Below, piece by piece: positions 1 to 7,574 of a DNA stretch of 64,000 nt. Made by a program: the position numbers and the translations under genes. Under the pieces are notes generated by a model. It saw only the letters and a program-made list of their open reading frames with translations. It was not told where the DNA came from and made no database searches. Positions within the stretch are counted from its first letter, which is position 1, and every line of letters starts with the position of its first letter. Source of the stretch: Lachnospiraceae bacterium (GTDB lineage: Bacteria; Bacillota; Clostridia; Lachnospirales; Lachnospiraceae); assembly GCA_021770785.1 (NCBI GenBank), contig JAETQH010000001.1, positions 1 to 64,000 on the forward strand, in the 5' to 3' direction.

Positions 1-165
1 AGAACTTCTTTTCACTCATGAGAAGAATGCCGGTTTTGCATTCTTCCGTGTGAAACTTAGAAGTTCTTCGGCGTTTCGTCCAATGGCGAAACGTCGATTT
101 TAGAACTTCTTTTCACACTGCCGCCGTGCGCAAGCTCAACTTCGCTTTGCTACGGGCACGGCTCA
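1..165. repeat. Alternating inverted-repeat cluster downstream of ilvB
   Basis: A 15-base motif, AGAACTTCTTTTCAC, occurs at 1-15 and 102-116. Its reverse complement (with a 3-base insertion) lies between them at 50-67. The central copy can therefore pair with either outer copy, giving two mutually exclusive long stems. Each gap holds its own hairpin: GAAGAATGC/GCATTCTTC around 22-46 and CGTTTCG/CGAAACG around 72-95. A further stem, GCCGTGC/GCACGGC, sits at about 123-162 just after the ilvB stop codon. The small GAAGAATGC hairpin is the same one repeated three times between thyA and folA. It could serve as terminator or RNA-stability structure for ilvB; the left part is cut by the window edge. 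Confidence 0.6.
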
Positions 166-166
166 T

Positions 167-1888
167 TTATTTCAATATCATCTCACTCATTGGGTTTCCG
201 CCTTTTACCATGGGGAGGACGATTTCATCGCTGGAAATCATGAACTCGATGATGGTCGGCGCGTCTTTGTAGGTTCTCGCCCTATCGAGAGCTTTCTGGA
301 TATCCTCTTCCCTCTCTACCCGGATTCCGTGAGCGCCGTAGCTTTCCGCAAGGGCTACAAAATCAGGAGTGTAGGGCGGACATGCCTCGTTAGGGCCTTT
401 GCAGCCTGCAGGACAGGATTTTCTCCTCCGCAGACAGGTTGCCTCATAGCGTTTTCCATAGAAAAGCTGCTGCATCTGGCGCACCATGCCAAGGTAATAG
501 TTATTGAAAAGACAGACAATCACAGGGGTTCCCTGTACCACCGCCGTCGCCATCTCCTGAATGTTCATCTGCATACCGCCGTCTCCGGAAAAACAGACCA
601 CTTCCCTGTTCCGGTTGCCGATTTTTGCACCGATGGCAGCCGGAAAGCCAAATCCCATGGTTCCAAGTCCGCCGGAGGTAATGAGCTGATGCCAGGAGTC
701 TAATTCCAGATACTGGGTTGCCCACATCTGGTGCTGCCCTACGTCCGTCACGTAGATGGCATCCCCAAAAGTTCGGTTTACATGCTCAAACACCATCTGG
801 GGCGTCATGCCGTGTTCCCGACGCATCTCTAAGGGATGTTCCTTATCCCAGGCGGCAATTTCCTCCTGCCAGACAGTAGTGTCCTTCGTTTCCGCCCAGC
901 CCAACAGCCGCTCCAAAGCAAGGTTTGCGTCGGAAACTACAGGCACATCCACCACAACATTTCGCGAAATGGAAGCCGTATCCACATCAATATGGACGAT
1001 TTTCGCCTTAGGTGCAAACTCATTCAAATCCCCAGTGATACGGTCATTAAAGCGGGTCCCGATGGAGAACAGCACGTCGCATTCGCTAACCGCTTTATTT
1101 GCGGCATATTTGCCATGCATACCGGAATTTCCTACATAAAGGCTGTGTCCGGTGGGAATCGCTCCTTTTCCCATCACTGTAGTAACCACAGGCACCTGTG
1201 TCTTTTCCACAAACTGCTGGAGCTTATCATTGGCTCTGGCAATATTGATACCGCCTCCCGCCAAAATCAGCGGCTTCTTTGCGCTCCGAAGCAGCTTATA
1301 GGCCTTCTTCAACTGACCGATATGTACGCTGTCATTGGGTTTATACCCCCGTATCTGCACATTGGAGGGGTACTCCGCCGGACCTGCCGCCGTCTGGATA
1401 TCCTTCGGGATATCAATGAGCACCGGACCCGTTTTTCCGGTAGCGGCAATGTAAAATGCCATCTTAATGATACGGCCTAAATCCTCTCTTCTGCGGACAG
1501 TAACGCCGTACTTGGTGATACTGCGGGTCATTCCCACAATATCCACCTCCTGAAACGCATCATTTCCAATGAGGGACAAGGGCACCTGTCCGGTAAAACA
1601 AACCAACGGAATGTTATCGTAATGGGCGTCCGCAAGCCCTGTGATGATATTAGTGGCTCCCGGCCCGCTGGTCACTAAGCAGACCCCCACCTTTCCCGTA
1701 GATTTTGCGTAGCCTTCCGCTTCGTGAATCAGTCCCTGCTCATGTCTCGGTAAGACGACGTCGATACCATCCTGTTTGTATAATTCGTCAAAAAGGTCTG
1801 TCACAGTCCCGCCGGGATAACCAAAAATGGTATCCACGCCTTCTTCCTGCAAAGCCTTTACAAAAAGTTTTCTGCCTGTAATATCCAT
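167..1888 (-). CDS. ilvB: Acetolactate synthase large subunit
   Basis: Condenses two pyruvates (or pyruvate plus 2-oxobutyrate) in the first common step of branched-chain amino acid synthesis; thiamine-diphosphate enzyme, cytosolic. The 573-residue product has the expected order of N-terminal TPP-binding (GYPGGTVTDLFDEL, catalytic Glu in RHEQG), central domain and C-terminal TPP domain with the GDGGMQMN...NN metal/TPP motif. The ATG at 1888 is chosen because AAGGAGG lies five bases upstream; longer reading frames lack this. A roughly 20-residue insertion with Cys at 485, 492, 496 and 503 lies just after the TPP domain. No ilvN is visible here. A consensus-like promoter lies upstream and no T-box or leader attenuator is seen. 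Confidence 0.95.
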   Translation of the reverse strand: MDITGRKLFVKALQEEGVDTIFGYPGGTVTDLFDELYKQDGIDVVLPRHEQGLIHEAEGYAKSTGKVGVCLVTSGPGATNIITGLADAHYDNIPLVCFTGQVPLSLIGNDAFQEVDIVGMTRSITKYGVTVRRREDLGRIIKMAFYIAATGKTGPVLIDIPKDIQTAAGPAEYPSNVQIRGYKPNDSVHIGQLKKAYKLLRSAKKPLILAGGGINIARANDKLQQFVEKTQVPVVTTVMGKGAIPTGHSLYVGNSGMHGKYAANKAVSECDVLFSIGTRFNDRITGDLNEFAPKAKIVHIDVDTASISRNVVVDVPVVSDANLALERLLGWAETKDTTVWQEEIAAWDKEHPLEMRREHGMTPQMVFEHVNRTFGDAIYVTDVGQHQMWATQYLELDSWHQLITSGGLGTMGFGFPAAIGAKIGNRNREVVCFSGDGGMQMNIQEMATAVVQGTPVIVCLFNNYYLGMVRQMQQLFYGKRYEATCLRRRKSCPAGCKGPNEACPPYTPDFVALAESYGAHGIRVEREEDIQKALDRARTYKDAPTIIEFMISSDEIVLPMVKGGNPMSEMILK

Positions 1889-1945
1889 ATCGTCCTCCTT
1901 ATCGTTTATTGCATGTAACATGCTTTCTTGAAATTTATTTTTCCT

Positions 1946-1974
1946 ACTATATAATATCTTTTCAAAAAATGCAA
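1946..1974 (-). promoter_or_regulatory. Promoter of ilvB
   Basis: TTGCAT (1969-1974) and TATAGT (1946-1951) on the minus strand with a 17-base spacer, about 55 bases before the ilvB start. Position and spacing fit a housekeeping sigma-A promoter. Confidence 0.65.
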
Positions 1975-2023
1975 TCCTTTGCAAAGAAAAATCAATGCCA
2001 CGGCAAAAAATATCAATCTGCCC

Positions 2024-2977
2024 TCAGCCAATCAGCCCTACGGTCTTTAAAATGAAAATCCAGCCTGTCAGGGTAAATGCCGCCAGCAGAGTGGTGGTGA
2101 CAATGACGCTTGCTGTCAGCACACCGTCATTATCCATGCTTTTTGCCATAATATAGCAGCTTGGGGTGGTGGGCGACGCCAGCATAATCAAAATCGCAAT
2201 CATCTTTTCCCCGGTAAAGCCCAGCCACGCCGCCACCGGAAGAAACACCAGGGGCTGTATCACTAATTTTATCAGGGAGGCAGCTATGGTGGGCTTAATT
2301 TTTGCCAATGCCTTCCGACCTTCAAAGCCTGCCCCGATGGTAATTAAGGCAAGGGGTGTTGCCATCTGCGCCACACTGTTTACCGTCTTATCAATAATCA
2401 CCGGGAAATCAATTCCCAGAAGCGCCACGATAAGCCCGGCTAAAATACCGAGGATAATGGGATTTTTCGCAATGTTGACACAGGCTTCTTTGATTTTCTG
2501 CTTTCCGTTTTCCTCTCCTGCATGTCCTCCCTCGAAGGTCAGCACAATCACGGAAAAAATGTTGTAAAGTGGCACCGCCCCCACAATCATCAACGGCCCC
2601 ATGGCAGAAGAACCGTACATATTCTGGATAAATGCAAGCCCCATCACCGCCGCACTGCTGCGAAAAGATGCCTGCACAAATGCACCGCGGATACTTTTAT
2701 CCTTCACAAAAAGCTTTACACCGCCCCAGATAAGCCAGAAGCAAAGAGTACTGACCAATGCGCAGAACAGCACATATTTTAAATCAAATACCTCCCTGAT
2801 ATTCACGCCGGAAATGTCCCGAAACAACATGAAAGGCAATGTTACCTTAAAATTAAATTTATTTGCCACCGTCACGAAGTTATCGTTTAACATTCCAATC
2901 TGTTTTAACACATAACCAATGACCATCACTAAAAAGATAGGAAATGTGACATTAATGCTGAAAATAAAATTTTCCAT
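2024..2977 (-). CDS. AEC family transporter (auxin efflux carrier-like)
   Basis: 317-residue integral membrane protein with about ten hydrophobic segments in the two-half arrangement of the AEC (malate/auxin carrier-like) family, including polar breaks such as ASPTTPSCYIMAKSM in the second half. Substrate cannot be read from sequence; bacterial members export or import organic anions. It starts two bases after the folA stop codon and has no strong ribosome site of its own, so it is probably translated by coupling with folA on a thyA-folA-AEC transcript. A transport role linked to folate or nucleotide metabolism would be speculation. Confidence 0.85.
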   Translation of the reverse strand: MENFIFSINVTFPIFLVMVIGYVLKQIGMLNDNFVTVANKFNFKVTLPFMLFRDISGVNIREVFDLKYVLFCALVSTLCFWLIWGGVKLFVKDKSIRGAFVQASFRSSAAVMGLAFIQNMYGSSAMGPLMIVGAVPLYNIFSVIVLTFEGGHAGEENGKQKIKEACVNIAKNPIILGILAGLIVALLGIDFPVIIDKTVNSVAQMATPLALITIGAGFEGRKALAKIKPTIAASLIKLVIQPLVFLPVAAWLGFTGEKMIAILIMLASPTTPSCYIMAKSMDNDGVLTASVIVTTTLLAAFTLTGWIFILKTVGLIG

Positions 2978-2979
2978 TC

Positions 2980-3480
2980 TTACTGCACGGCTTTCTTTTT
3001 CTCATATTTATAGAAATAATATTCCAAATCAAAGTAGGTCTGTTCTTCGCTGTCTGCCGTAATCTCCCACTCCGGTTTCTCGTCCAGATTGGGGAAATAG
3101 GTGTCTGCGTCAAAGGCATAATCAATCTTTGTCACATGCGCCACATCGCACTCATCTAACAGCTGGCGGTAAATGGTCTCGCCGCCGATGACATAGATAT
3201 CCTCACTGTTGTATTTTTTTAATTCTTCGTGAAGTTCTTCCATGGTGTGCACGATGATGGCATCGGGAACCTTGTAATTTTCATCGTGGGTCAGCACAAT
3301 GTTGGTCCTCTTTTTTAAGGGCAGCCCGCCCGGAAAGCTCTCTAAAGTCTTTCTTCCCATCACAACCACCTTCCCCGTGGTAGTTTCCCGGAAAAATTTC
3401 TGATCTGCGGGAATCCGCACCAAGAGCTCGTTTTCCTTACCGATTGCCCAGTTTTTATCTGCTGCTACAATTAAATTCAT
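2980..3480 (-). CDS. folA: Dihydrofolate reductase
   Basis: Reduces dihydrofolate to tetrahydrofolate with NADPH, recycling the cofactor oxidised by ThyA encoded just upstream. The 166-residue product has the family landmarks in order: N-terminal LIVAADKNWAIGKENELL, catalytic acid region RIPADQKFFRETT, NADPH-binding VVMGRKTLESFPG and the GGETIYRQLL motif. The ATG at 3480 is chosen because GAAGGAG lies at the proper distance; the longer reading frame runs back into the hairpin repeats and lacks folA-like sequence. Separated from thyA by about 310 bases made largely of three 85-bp repeats. Confidence 0.95.
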   Translation of the reverse strand: MNLIVAADKNWAIGKENELLVRIPADQKFFRETTTGKVVVMGRKTLESFPGGLPLKKRTNIVLTHDENYKVPDAIIVHTMEELHEELKKYNSEDIYVIGGETIYRQLLDECDVAHVTKIDYAFDADTYFPNLDEKPEWEITADSEEQTYFDLEYYFYKYEKKKAVQ

Positions 3481-3565
3481 GGCTTTCTCTCCTTCTTTTT
3501 GTTTCCGCAATGCAACACGACACCACGAAACCAAAGATTTTCCGGTGCCCGGTATCCCAACCTGC

Positions 3566-3796
3566 GGGAAGAATGCCGCTTTTTGCATTCTTCCGTCTAA
3601 TGCAGCTTCGGTATATGGCTGCATTTCTCAATGTCCGTTACTTCAACCTACGGGAAGAATGCCGCTTTTGCATTCTTCCGTCTAATGCAGCTTCGGTATA
3701 TGGCTGCATTTCTCAATGTCCGTTACTTCACCCAACGGGAAGAATGCCGCTTTTGCATTCTTCCGTCTAATGCAGCTTCGGTATATGGCTGCATTA
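3566..3796. repeat. Three tandem 85-bp double-hairpin units between thyA and folA
   Basis: Units begin at 3566, 3652 and 3737 (periods 86 and 85), the last one partial. Each unit holds two perfect small hairpins: GAAGAATGC/GCATTCTTC with a CGCTTTT-type loop, and AATGCAGC/GCTGCATT. The last hairpin overlaps the thyA stop codon (3794-3796). Unit differences are few, so the array is recent or homogenised. Reading frames through it are low-complexity and are not genes. Likely effect: transcription attenuation or RNA processing between thyA and folA. Confidence 0.85.
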
Positions 3797-4642
3797 GACT
3801 GCGATAGGAATATTTTTAATCTGCTCCCCGGTAACATAATCTTCTACCATGATATCCTTCGTGGTAAACTGGTAGAAATCCTTGATATCCGGGTTTAACG
3901 CCACCTTCGGCGCCGGATGCTGTTCTCTCTGTATCAGTTCTTTGATAATCGGTACATGACGGTCATAAATATGGGCATCCGCGATGACATGCACCAGTTC
4001 CCCCACCTTCATATCGCAGACCTGAGCCAACATGTGCACCAGCATGGCATACTGGCAGACATTCCAGTTATTTGCCATCAGCACATCATTGGAACGCTGG
4101 TTTAAGATTGCATTTAACGTCAGTTTATCCTCTCCCGGACGGCTTGTCACATTAAAGGTCATGCTGTAAGCACAGGGATATAAATTCATTTCATGTAAAT
4201 CCTGATGGACATAAATGTTAGTCATAATCCGGCGGCTGAAAGGGTTGTTTTTCAAATCATAAATCACCCGGTCCACTTGATCCATCATGCCCTCTTTGTA
4301 CTGATGCTTCACCCCCATCTGATAACCGTAAGCCTTTCCGATGGAGCCGTTTTCATCCGCCCACTCATCCCAGATGGAGCTGTTTAAATCATGGATATTA
4401 TTGGATTTCCGCTGCCAAATCCACAGCAGCTCCTCCGTACAGGTTTTGATGGCGGTTTTTCTTAACGTAATCGCCGGGAACTCTTTAGAAAGGTCATAGC
4501 GGTTCACCACGCCAAATTTTTTGATAGTATAGGCGCTGCTGCCGTCCTCCCAGTGGGGGCGCACCTTTTCTCCCTCAGTGCTGGTGCCGTTTTCCAGAAT
4601 ATCTTTACACATAGTTACAAAAATCTTATCTGCAAGGCTCAT
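3794..4642 (-). CDS. thyA: Thymidylate synthase (ThyA-type)
   Basis: Makes dTMP from dUMP with methylene-tetrahydrofolate, producing the dihydrofolate that FolA recycles. 282 residues, normal family length. Visible landmarks are the RSND dUMP-binding motif (183-186), the NNWNVCQYA stretch, and DAHIYDRH near the C-terminus. The catalytic cysteine is Cys157 in LYPCAYSMTFNV, where most ThyA proteins have PCHxxxQF; the His to Ala change and missing Gln mark a divergent subclass. Start ATG at 4642 has AGAGGGA upstream. Promoter lies at 4738-4766. Tail abuts the hairpin repeats leading to folA. Confidence 0.92.
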   Translation of the reverse strand: MSLADKIFVTMCKDILENGTSTEGEKVRPHWEDGSSAYTIKKFGVVNRYDLSKEFPAITLRKTAIKTCTEELLWIWQRKSNNIHDLNSSIWDEWADENGSIGKAYGYQMGVKHQYKEGMMDQVDRVIYDLKNNPFSRRIMTNIYVHQDLHEMNLYPCAYSMTFNVTSRPGEDKLTLNAILNQRSNDVLMANNWNVCQYAMLVHMLAQVCDMKVGELVHVIADAHIYDRHVPIIKELIQREQHPAPKVALNPDIKDFYQFTTKDIMVEDYVTGEQIKNIPIAV

Positions 4643-4737
4643 GTTTTCCCTCTTTTCCTATTGAAATATCTTTGCTGCGTCTCCATTCCGTATCGCCTGC
4701 GCCGGATCATTCGGCGGGATTCAGTTCCTAAGTATTC

Positions 4738-4766
4738 ATTGTACAGAATTTTCCGGGAAATGACAA
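4738..4766 (-). promoter_or_regulatory. Promoter of thyA
   Basis: Minus-strand TTGTCA (4761-4766) and TACAAT (4738-4743) with a 17-base spacer, about 95 bases upstream of the thyA ATG. A small GC-rich hairpin (CGCCG...CGGCG) lies in the leader around 4699-4722. The rest of 4643-4940 shows nothing else beyond the divergent promoter. Confidence 0.6.
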
Positions 4767-4790
4767 GGTGCTGTTAAAAGTTGTTTTTTC

Positions 4791-4819
4791 TTGCATTTTC
4801 CCACCAAATACGTTATATT
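4791..4819 (+). promoter_or_regulatory. Promoter of the 79-residue membrane protein gene
   Basis: TTGCAT (4791-4796), 17-base spacer, TATATT (4814-4819). It diverges from the thyA promoter. Confidence 0.55.
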
Positions 4820-4940
4820 AATTTTATATTTTTCATTATTTTCTCACTGAAAAAATAATGTACCTTCTATTATAAAAACCGTGTCCTGCCTCATTGAATC
4901 AGGCAAGATACCAGAATACATGCAGCAAAAGGAGATTTTT

Positions 4941-5180
4941 ATGAGCCAGGCAAAAGTAGACCGCTATAAACAGGAAAAAGCAAACCGTAAAAAAATCATG
5001 GCACAGGAAAAAAGAAAGCACATTGCCGCTATCATCTGCGGATGGGCTGCGGCCATTGCCGTTGTGGGCTGGGCAGGTTATTCCGCCTACAGAACTTACG
5101 AAAACAACAAACCCATGGAAACCATCTATGCAAATTTAGATGCCATCAATGATTATGTCGATGCCTTAGACAACGAGTAA
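4941..5180 (+). CDS. Small single-pass membrane protein, unknown function
   Basis: 79 residues. The N-terminal third is very basic (Lys/Arg-rich, starting MSQAKVDRYKQEKANRKK), followed by one transmembrane helix (roughly residues 32-50, AAIICGWAAAIAVVGWAGYSA) and an acidic tail ending DALDNE. The positive-inside rule puts the basic part in the cytoplasm. I do not recognise a named family. Start ATG at 4941 is set by AAAGGAG; an upstream ATG in frame lacks one. It has its own promoter and terminator, so it is a monocistronic unit. Confidence 0.8.
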   Translation: MSQAKVDRYKQEKANRKKIMAQEKRKHIAAIICGWAAAIAVVGWAGYSAYRTYENNKPMETIYANLDAINDYVDALDNE

Positions 5181-5214
5181 AAAAGTTCGGAGATTTTCTC
5201 TCCGAACTTTTTTT
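5178..5214. terminator. Bidirectional terminator
   Basis: AAAAGTTCGGAGA / TCTCCGAACTTTT stem with a short T-rich loop and T tracts on both strands. It separates the rightward membrane protein gene from the leftward gene ending at 5213 and probably serves both. Confidence 0.9.
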
Positions 5215-5626
5215 ACTCCTCTGTCTGCCCTGGCTGCGCCTTTGAGAGGGCATTTTCAATGGCATTTAAAATTACAATCGACGTATACTGATTTTCACTG
5301 TTATATGTAATTCCCTCTGTAGACTGCTTCTCAATCACCTGCTTGCTGATACTCTCCACCGCCGGCTCCATCAACGGATACATAGTGGTTACCGTGTCAT
5401 CTAAATTCACCAACGAAATGGAATTGATACGGTTTTCATCCACTATCACCTGCACATCCACCGTATTGTCATTAAACATAATGGACGAAGAATACACTCC
5501 CGCCACATAATTCATAGTGGGTACTGACTCCCCCTCTTCTTCCTTCGGCAGAAACATAAACAACAGCAGAATGATAAGCAATATACCAAGCCCCACGAAT
5601 ATTGCCGTGTAAATCAACTCTTTCAT
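5213..5626 (-). CDS. Membrane-anchored FMN-binding-domain-like protein
   Basis: 137 residues: one N-terminal transmembrane helix (IYTAIFVGLGILLIILLLFMF), a short acidic linker, then a domain with the outline of FMN_bind (GVYSSSI...VDVQVIVDENRINSI...VEFF-like helix...YTSIVILNAIENAL). Canonical members end in a SGAT-x-S motif whose Thr carries covalent FMN; here the matching stretch reads NSENQYTS, so the attachment Thr appears lost. Start is uncertain: ATG 5626 gives a normal membrane anchor, although its ribosome site is weak; an in-frame ATG at 5707 is the alternative. Lies downstream of a diguanylate cyclase gene, 118 bases away. Confidence 0.6.
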   Translation of the reverse strand: MKELIYTAIFVGLGILLIILLLFMFLPKEEEGESVPTMNYVAGVYSSSIMFNDNTVDVQVIVDENRINSISLVNLDDTVTTMYPLMEPAVESISKQVIEKQSTEGITYNSENQYTSIVILNAIENALSKAQPGQTEE

Positions 5627-5744
5627 ATGAAGGACCACTATCTTTGTTTTCGCACTCACATTATGCCTCCAAATACTGATTGTTATATTGTATGAAGGAT
5701 TTTCCATAACATGACAATTCCATAAAAAGAATTTTAGGAAACAG

Positions 5745-6833
5745 TTATGCAATTACCTGATTTTTCCCGTTATTCTTTCCCCGGTAAAGCTTCTGATCCG
5801 CCTCTTCTATCATGGACTGAATACTCATGCCGTTGTGATACTCAGATACTCCTATCGTGATGGTAACCCGTACCTCTTTTCCTTTTCTGGAAATCACCTT
5901 TGACGCTACCCGCTGGCGTATTCGTTCCGCCACCTGGGCCGCCAGGGTCAAATCCGTCCTGACGAGTATCAGGATTTCTTCCCCTCCCCATCGACAGACA
6001 TAGTCTTCTTCCCTGACACAGCAGGAAATAATATTGGAGACTGCAATGAGCACTTCGTCCCCGCAGTCATGCCCATAGGTGTCGTTAACCTTTTTAAAAT
6101 CATCGATATCCGCCATCATCAGGCAGAAGGTTTTCCGCTGATTCACCACCTGAGCCATATAACCATTCATACTGCGCCTGTTTAACAAATGTGTCAGAGG
6201 GTCTGTTTTAGCTACCTCCTCTAACGTATCATTCTCCTGCTCTAACCTCCGCTGCATATAACGGATTTCCAATGCAAAAAGAATGGAAAAAGTCAACAGT
6301 ATCAAAAATGCCACTGTCGCATTAAAATAGTAAAATGCAACGGACATATTCACCGGATATTTCCCCTCATAAAATCCAGTGGTATGGCGGCATATTGCAT
6401 GAACCACATTAAAACAGAGAATCACCACTCCGGAGGACACCATCGGAGAGACAATGCCTCCCTCATGATTCGGAAGGGTGTACGCCAGATAAAAAGAAAT
6501 GGGTATCATGACAATGGCATAAATCATAAACCCCCAGTCCCACCCAAGCAAAAGAGTCGTCATGCAAGAATGAAACAATACCTCTGTCACCGCTGATATG
6601 TAAATGAACATATATTGTTTTTTCCTGTTTGTCACTGTGGCATGAAAAAAGTAAAACGCTGTTGATGCTATATTGTAAATTGCAAGGGGCATGACATGCA
6701 CAGCTGCAAAAGAAATTGCAAAACAAAGATGCACCAGCGCCACTCCTGAACATACCAGCAGGTACTTTATACTATTATTAATCGCGCGTTTGCCGCTTAA
6801 TATTTGTCTCACCATATGATACATCCGTTTCAT
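5745..6833 (-). CDS. Membrane diguanylate cyclase (GGDEF)
   Basis: Predicted to make c-di-GMP from GTP. 362 residues: about six transmembrane helices over the first 190 residues, then a GGDEF domain beginning at TDPLTHLLNRRSM. The active-site signature is GGEEI at 283-286 (the GGEEF-type variant is active in many enzymes), with the metal-binding DIDDFKKVND upstream. The RxxD inhibitory-site residues are present (REED, 274-277), so product feedback is likely. ATG 6833 has AGAAAGG upstream; the longer frame lacks such a site. It sits beside other c-di-GMP proteins elsewhere in this window. Confidence 0.9.
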   Translation of the reverse strand: MKRMYHMVRQILSGKRAINNSIKYLLVCSGVALVHLCFAISFAAVHVMPLAIYNIASTAFYFFHATVTNRKKQYMFIYISAVTEVLFHSCMTTLLLGWDWGFMIYAIVMIPISFYLAYTLPNHEGGIVSPMVSSGVVILCFNVVHAICRHTTGFYEGKYPVNMSVAFYYFNATVAFLILLTFSILFALEIRYMQRRLEQENDTLEEVAKTDPLTHLLNRRSMNGYMAQVVNQRKTFCLMMADIDDFKKVNDTYGHDCGDEVLIAVSNIISCCVREEDYVCRWGGEEILILVRTDLTLAAQVAERIRQRVASKVISRKGKEVRVTITIGVSEYHNGMSIQSMIEEADQKLYRGKNNGKNQVIA

Positions 6834-6941
6834 AGACTTTGCCTTTCTAATTTTTTTTATTATACTAATTCCATAACGAAAAGTAAATCCTTTTTCCGTT
6901 ACCAACTCTCTTTTGACCATCCGGAGGCTGAACTGTTACTG

Positions 6942-6987
6942 CAAAAAAAAACAAAAAGCAGAGGGGAAAGATATCATTTCCTCTGCC
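6942..6987 (-). terminator. Minus-strand terminator-like hairpin upstream of the GGDEF gene
   Basis: GCAGAGGGGAAA (6958-6969) pairs with TTTCCTCTGC (6977-6986) and is followed on the minus strand by a long T tract (complement of 6942-6957). It would stop leftward transcripts arriving antisense from the sigma-factor genes, insulating the GGDEF gene. Confidence 0.6.
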
Positions 6988-7085
6988 ACTAAAAAAATTA
7001 AATTTATTTGGGGATATTTTGGAAAATTTTACGTCTAATCTATGTAAATAAAAATTGCCGGCCGGCTAAAGAAGGTGGTGTTAAA

Positions 7086-7574
7086 TTGACAAAAGAACAA
7101 TTAGGAACTTTGATTCTTAATTCAGAGAGACAATTGTATTCGACTGCCAAAACGATTCTATTTAACGATCAAGATTGCGGGGACGCTATTCAGGAAACGA
7201 TTGTCAAGGCGTTTGCAAATATTGGAACTTTGAGAAATGACAAATATGCCAAGACATGGTTGATCCGTATATTGATCAATGAATGTTATATTCTTTTGAG
7301 AAAGTCGAGTAAACTTGTTTCTTTGGAAGAGATGGGTGAAATGACAGAAATTGGTGCAGATAAGGAAATTGACTACAGCGACTTATACAGGGCTGTAAAT
7401 TCTTTGAAAGAAGAATTACGTTTACCGGTTATTCTGTACTATATCGAAGATTTTAACATAAAAGAGATTGCGCAGATTCTTGAGATAACTGAGGGAGCAG
7501 TTCAAAAAAGGCTTGCCAGGGCACGGGGAAAACTTAAACGCGATTTACAGGAAAGTGAGGGATTGATAGTATGA
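7086..7574 (+). CDS. ECF-type RNA polymerase sigma factor
   Basis: 162 residues. Sigma-70 region 2 (YSTAKTILFNDQDCGDAIQETIVKAF) and region 4 helix-turn-helix (LPVILYYIEDFNIKEIAQILEITEGAVQKRLARARGKLK) with the short linker typical of extracytoplasmic-function sigma factors; no region 1 or 3. The start is taken as TTG at 7086, because AAGGTGG lies seven bases upstream and the family begins at this point; the in-frame ATG 78 bases earlier adds non-homologous residues. Overlaps the next gene by four bases (ATGA), so sigma factor and its presumed regulator are translationally coupled. Confidence 0.88.
   Translation: MTKEQLGTLILNSERQLYSTAKTILFNDQDCGDAIQETIVKAFANIGTLRNDKYAKTWLIRILINECYILLRKSSKLVSLEEMGEMTEIGADKEIDYSDLYRAVNSLKEELRLPVILYYIEDFNIKEIAQILEITEGAVQKRLARARGKLKRDLQESEGLIV

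Noticed and set aside
836-1480. 214-codon plus-strand ORF
   Set aside because: Antisense shadow of ilvB without a ribosome site or recognisable domain.
1889-2023. T-box or leader-peptide attenuator for ilvB
   Set aside because: The leader is about 55 bases, with no T-box sequence, no regulatory codon run and no terminator.
3444-3770. Plus-strand ORFs with repeating FAFFRLMQLRYMAA peptides
   Set aside because: Direct translation of the 85-bp hairpin repeats; no ribosome site and no homologous protein type known to me.
3566-3796. Possible CRISPR array
   Set aside because: The whole 85-bp unit repeats with almost no variable spacer and only three copies.
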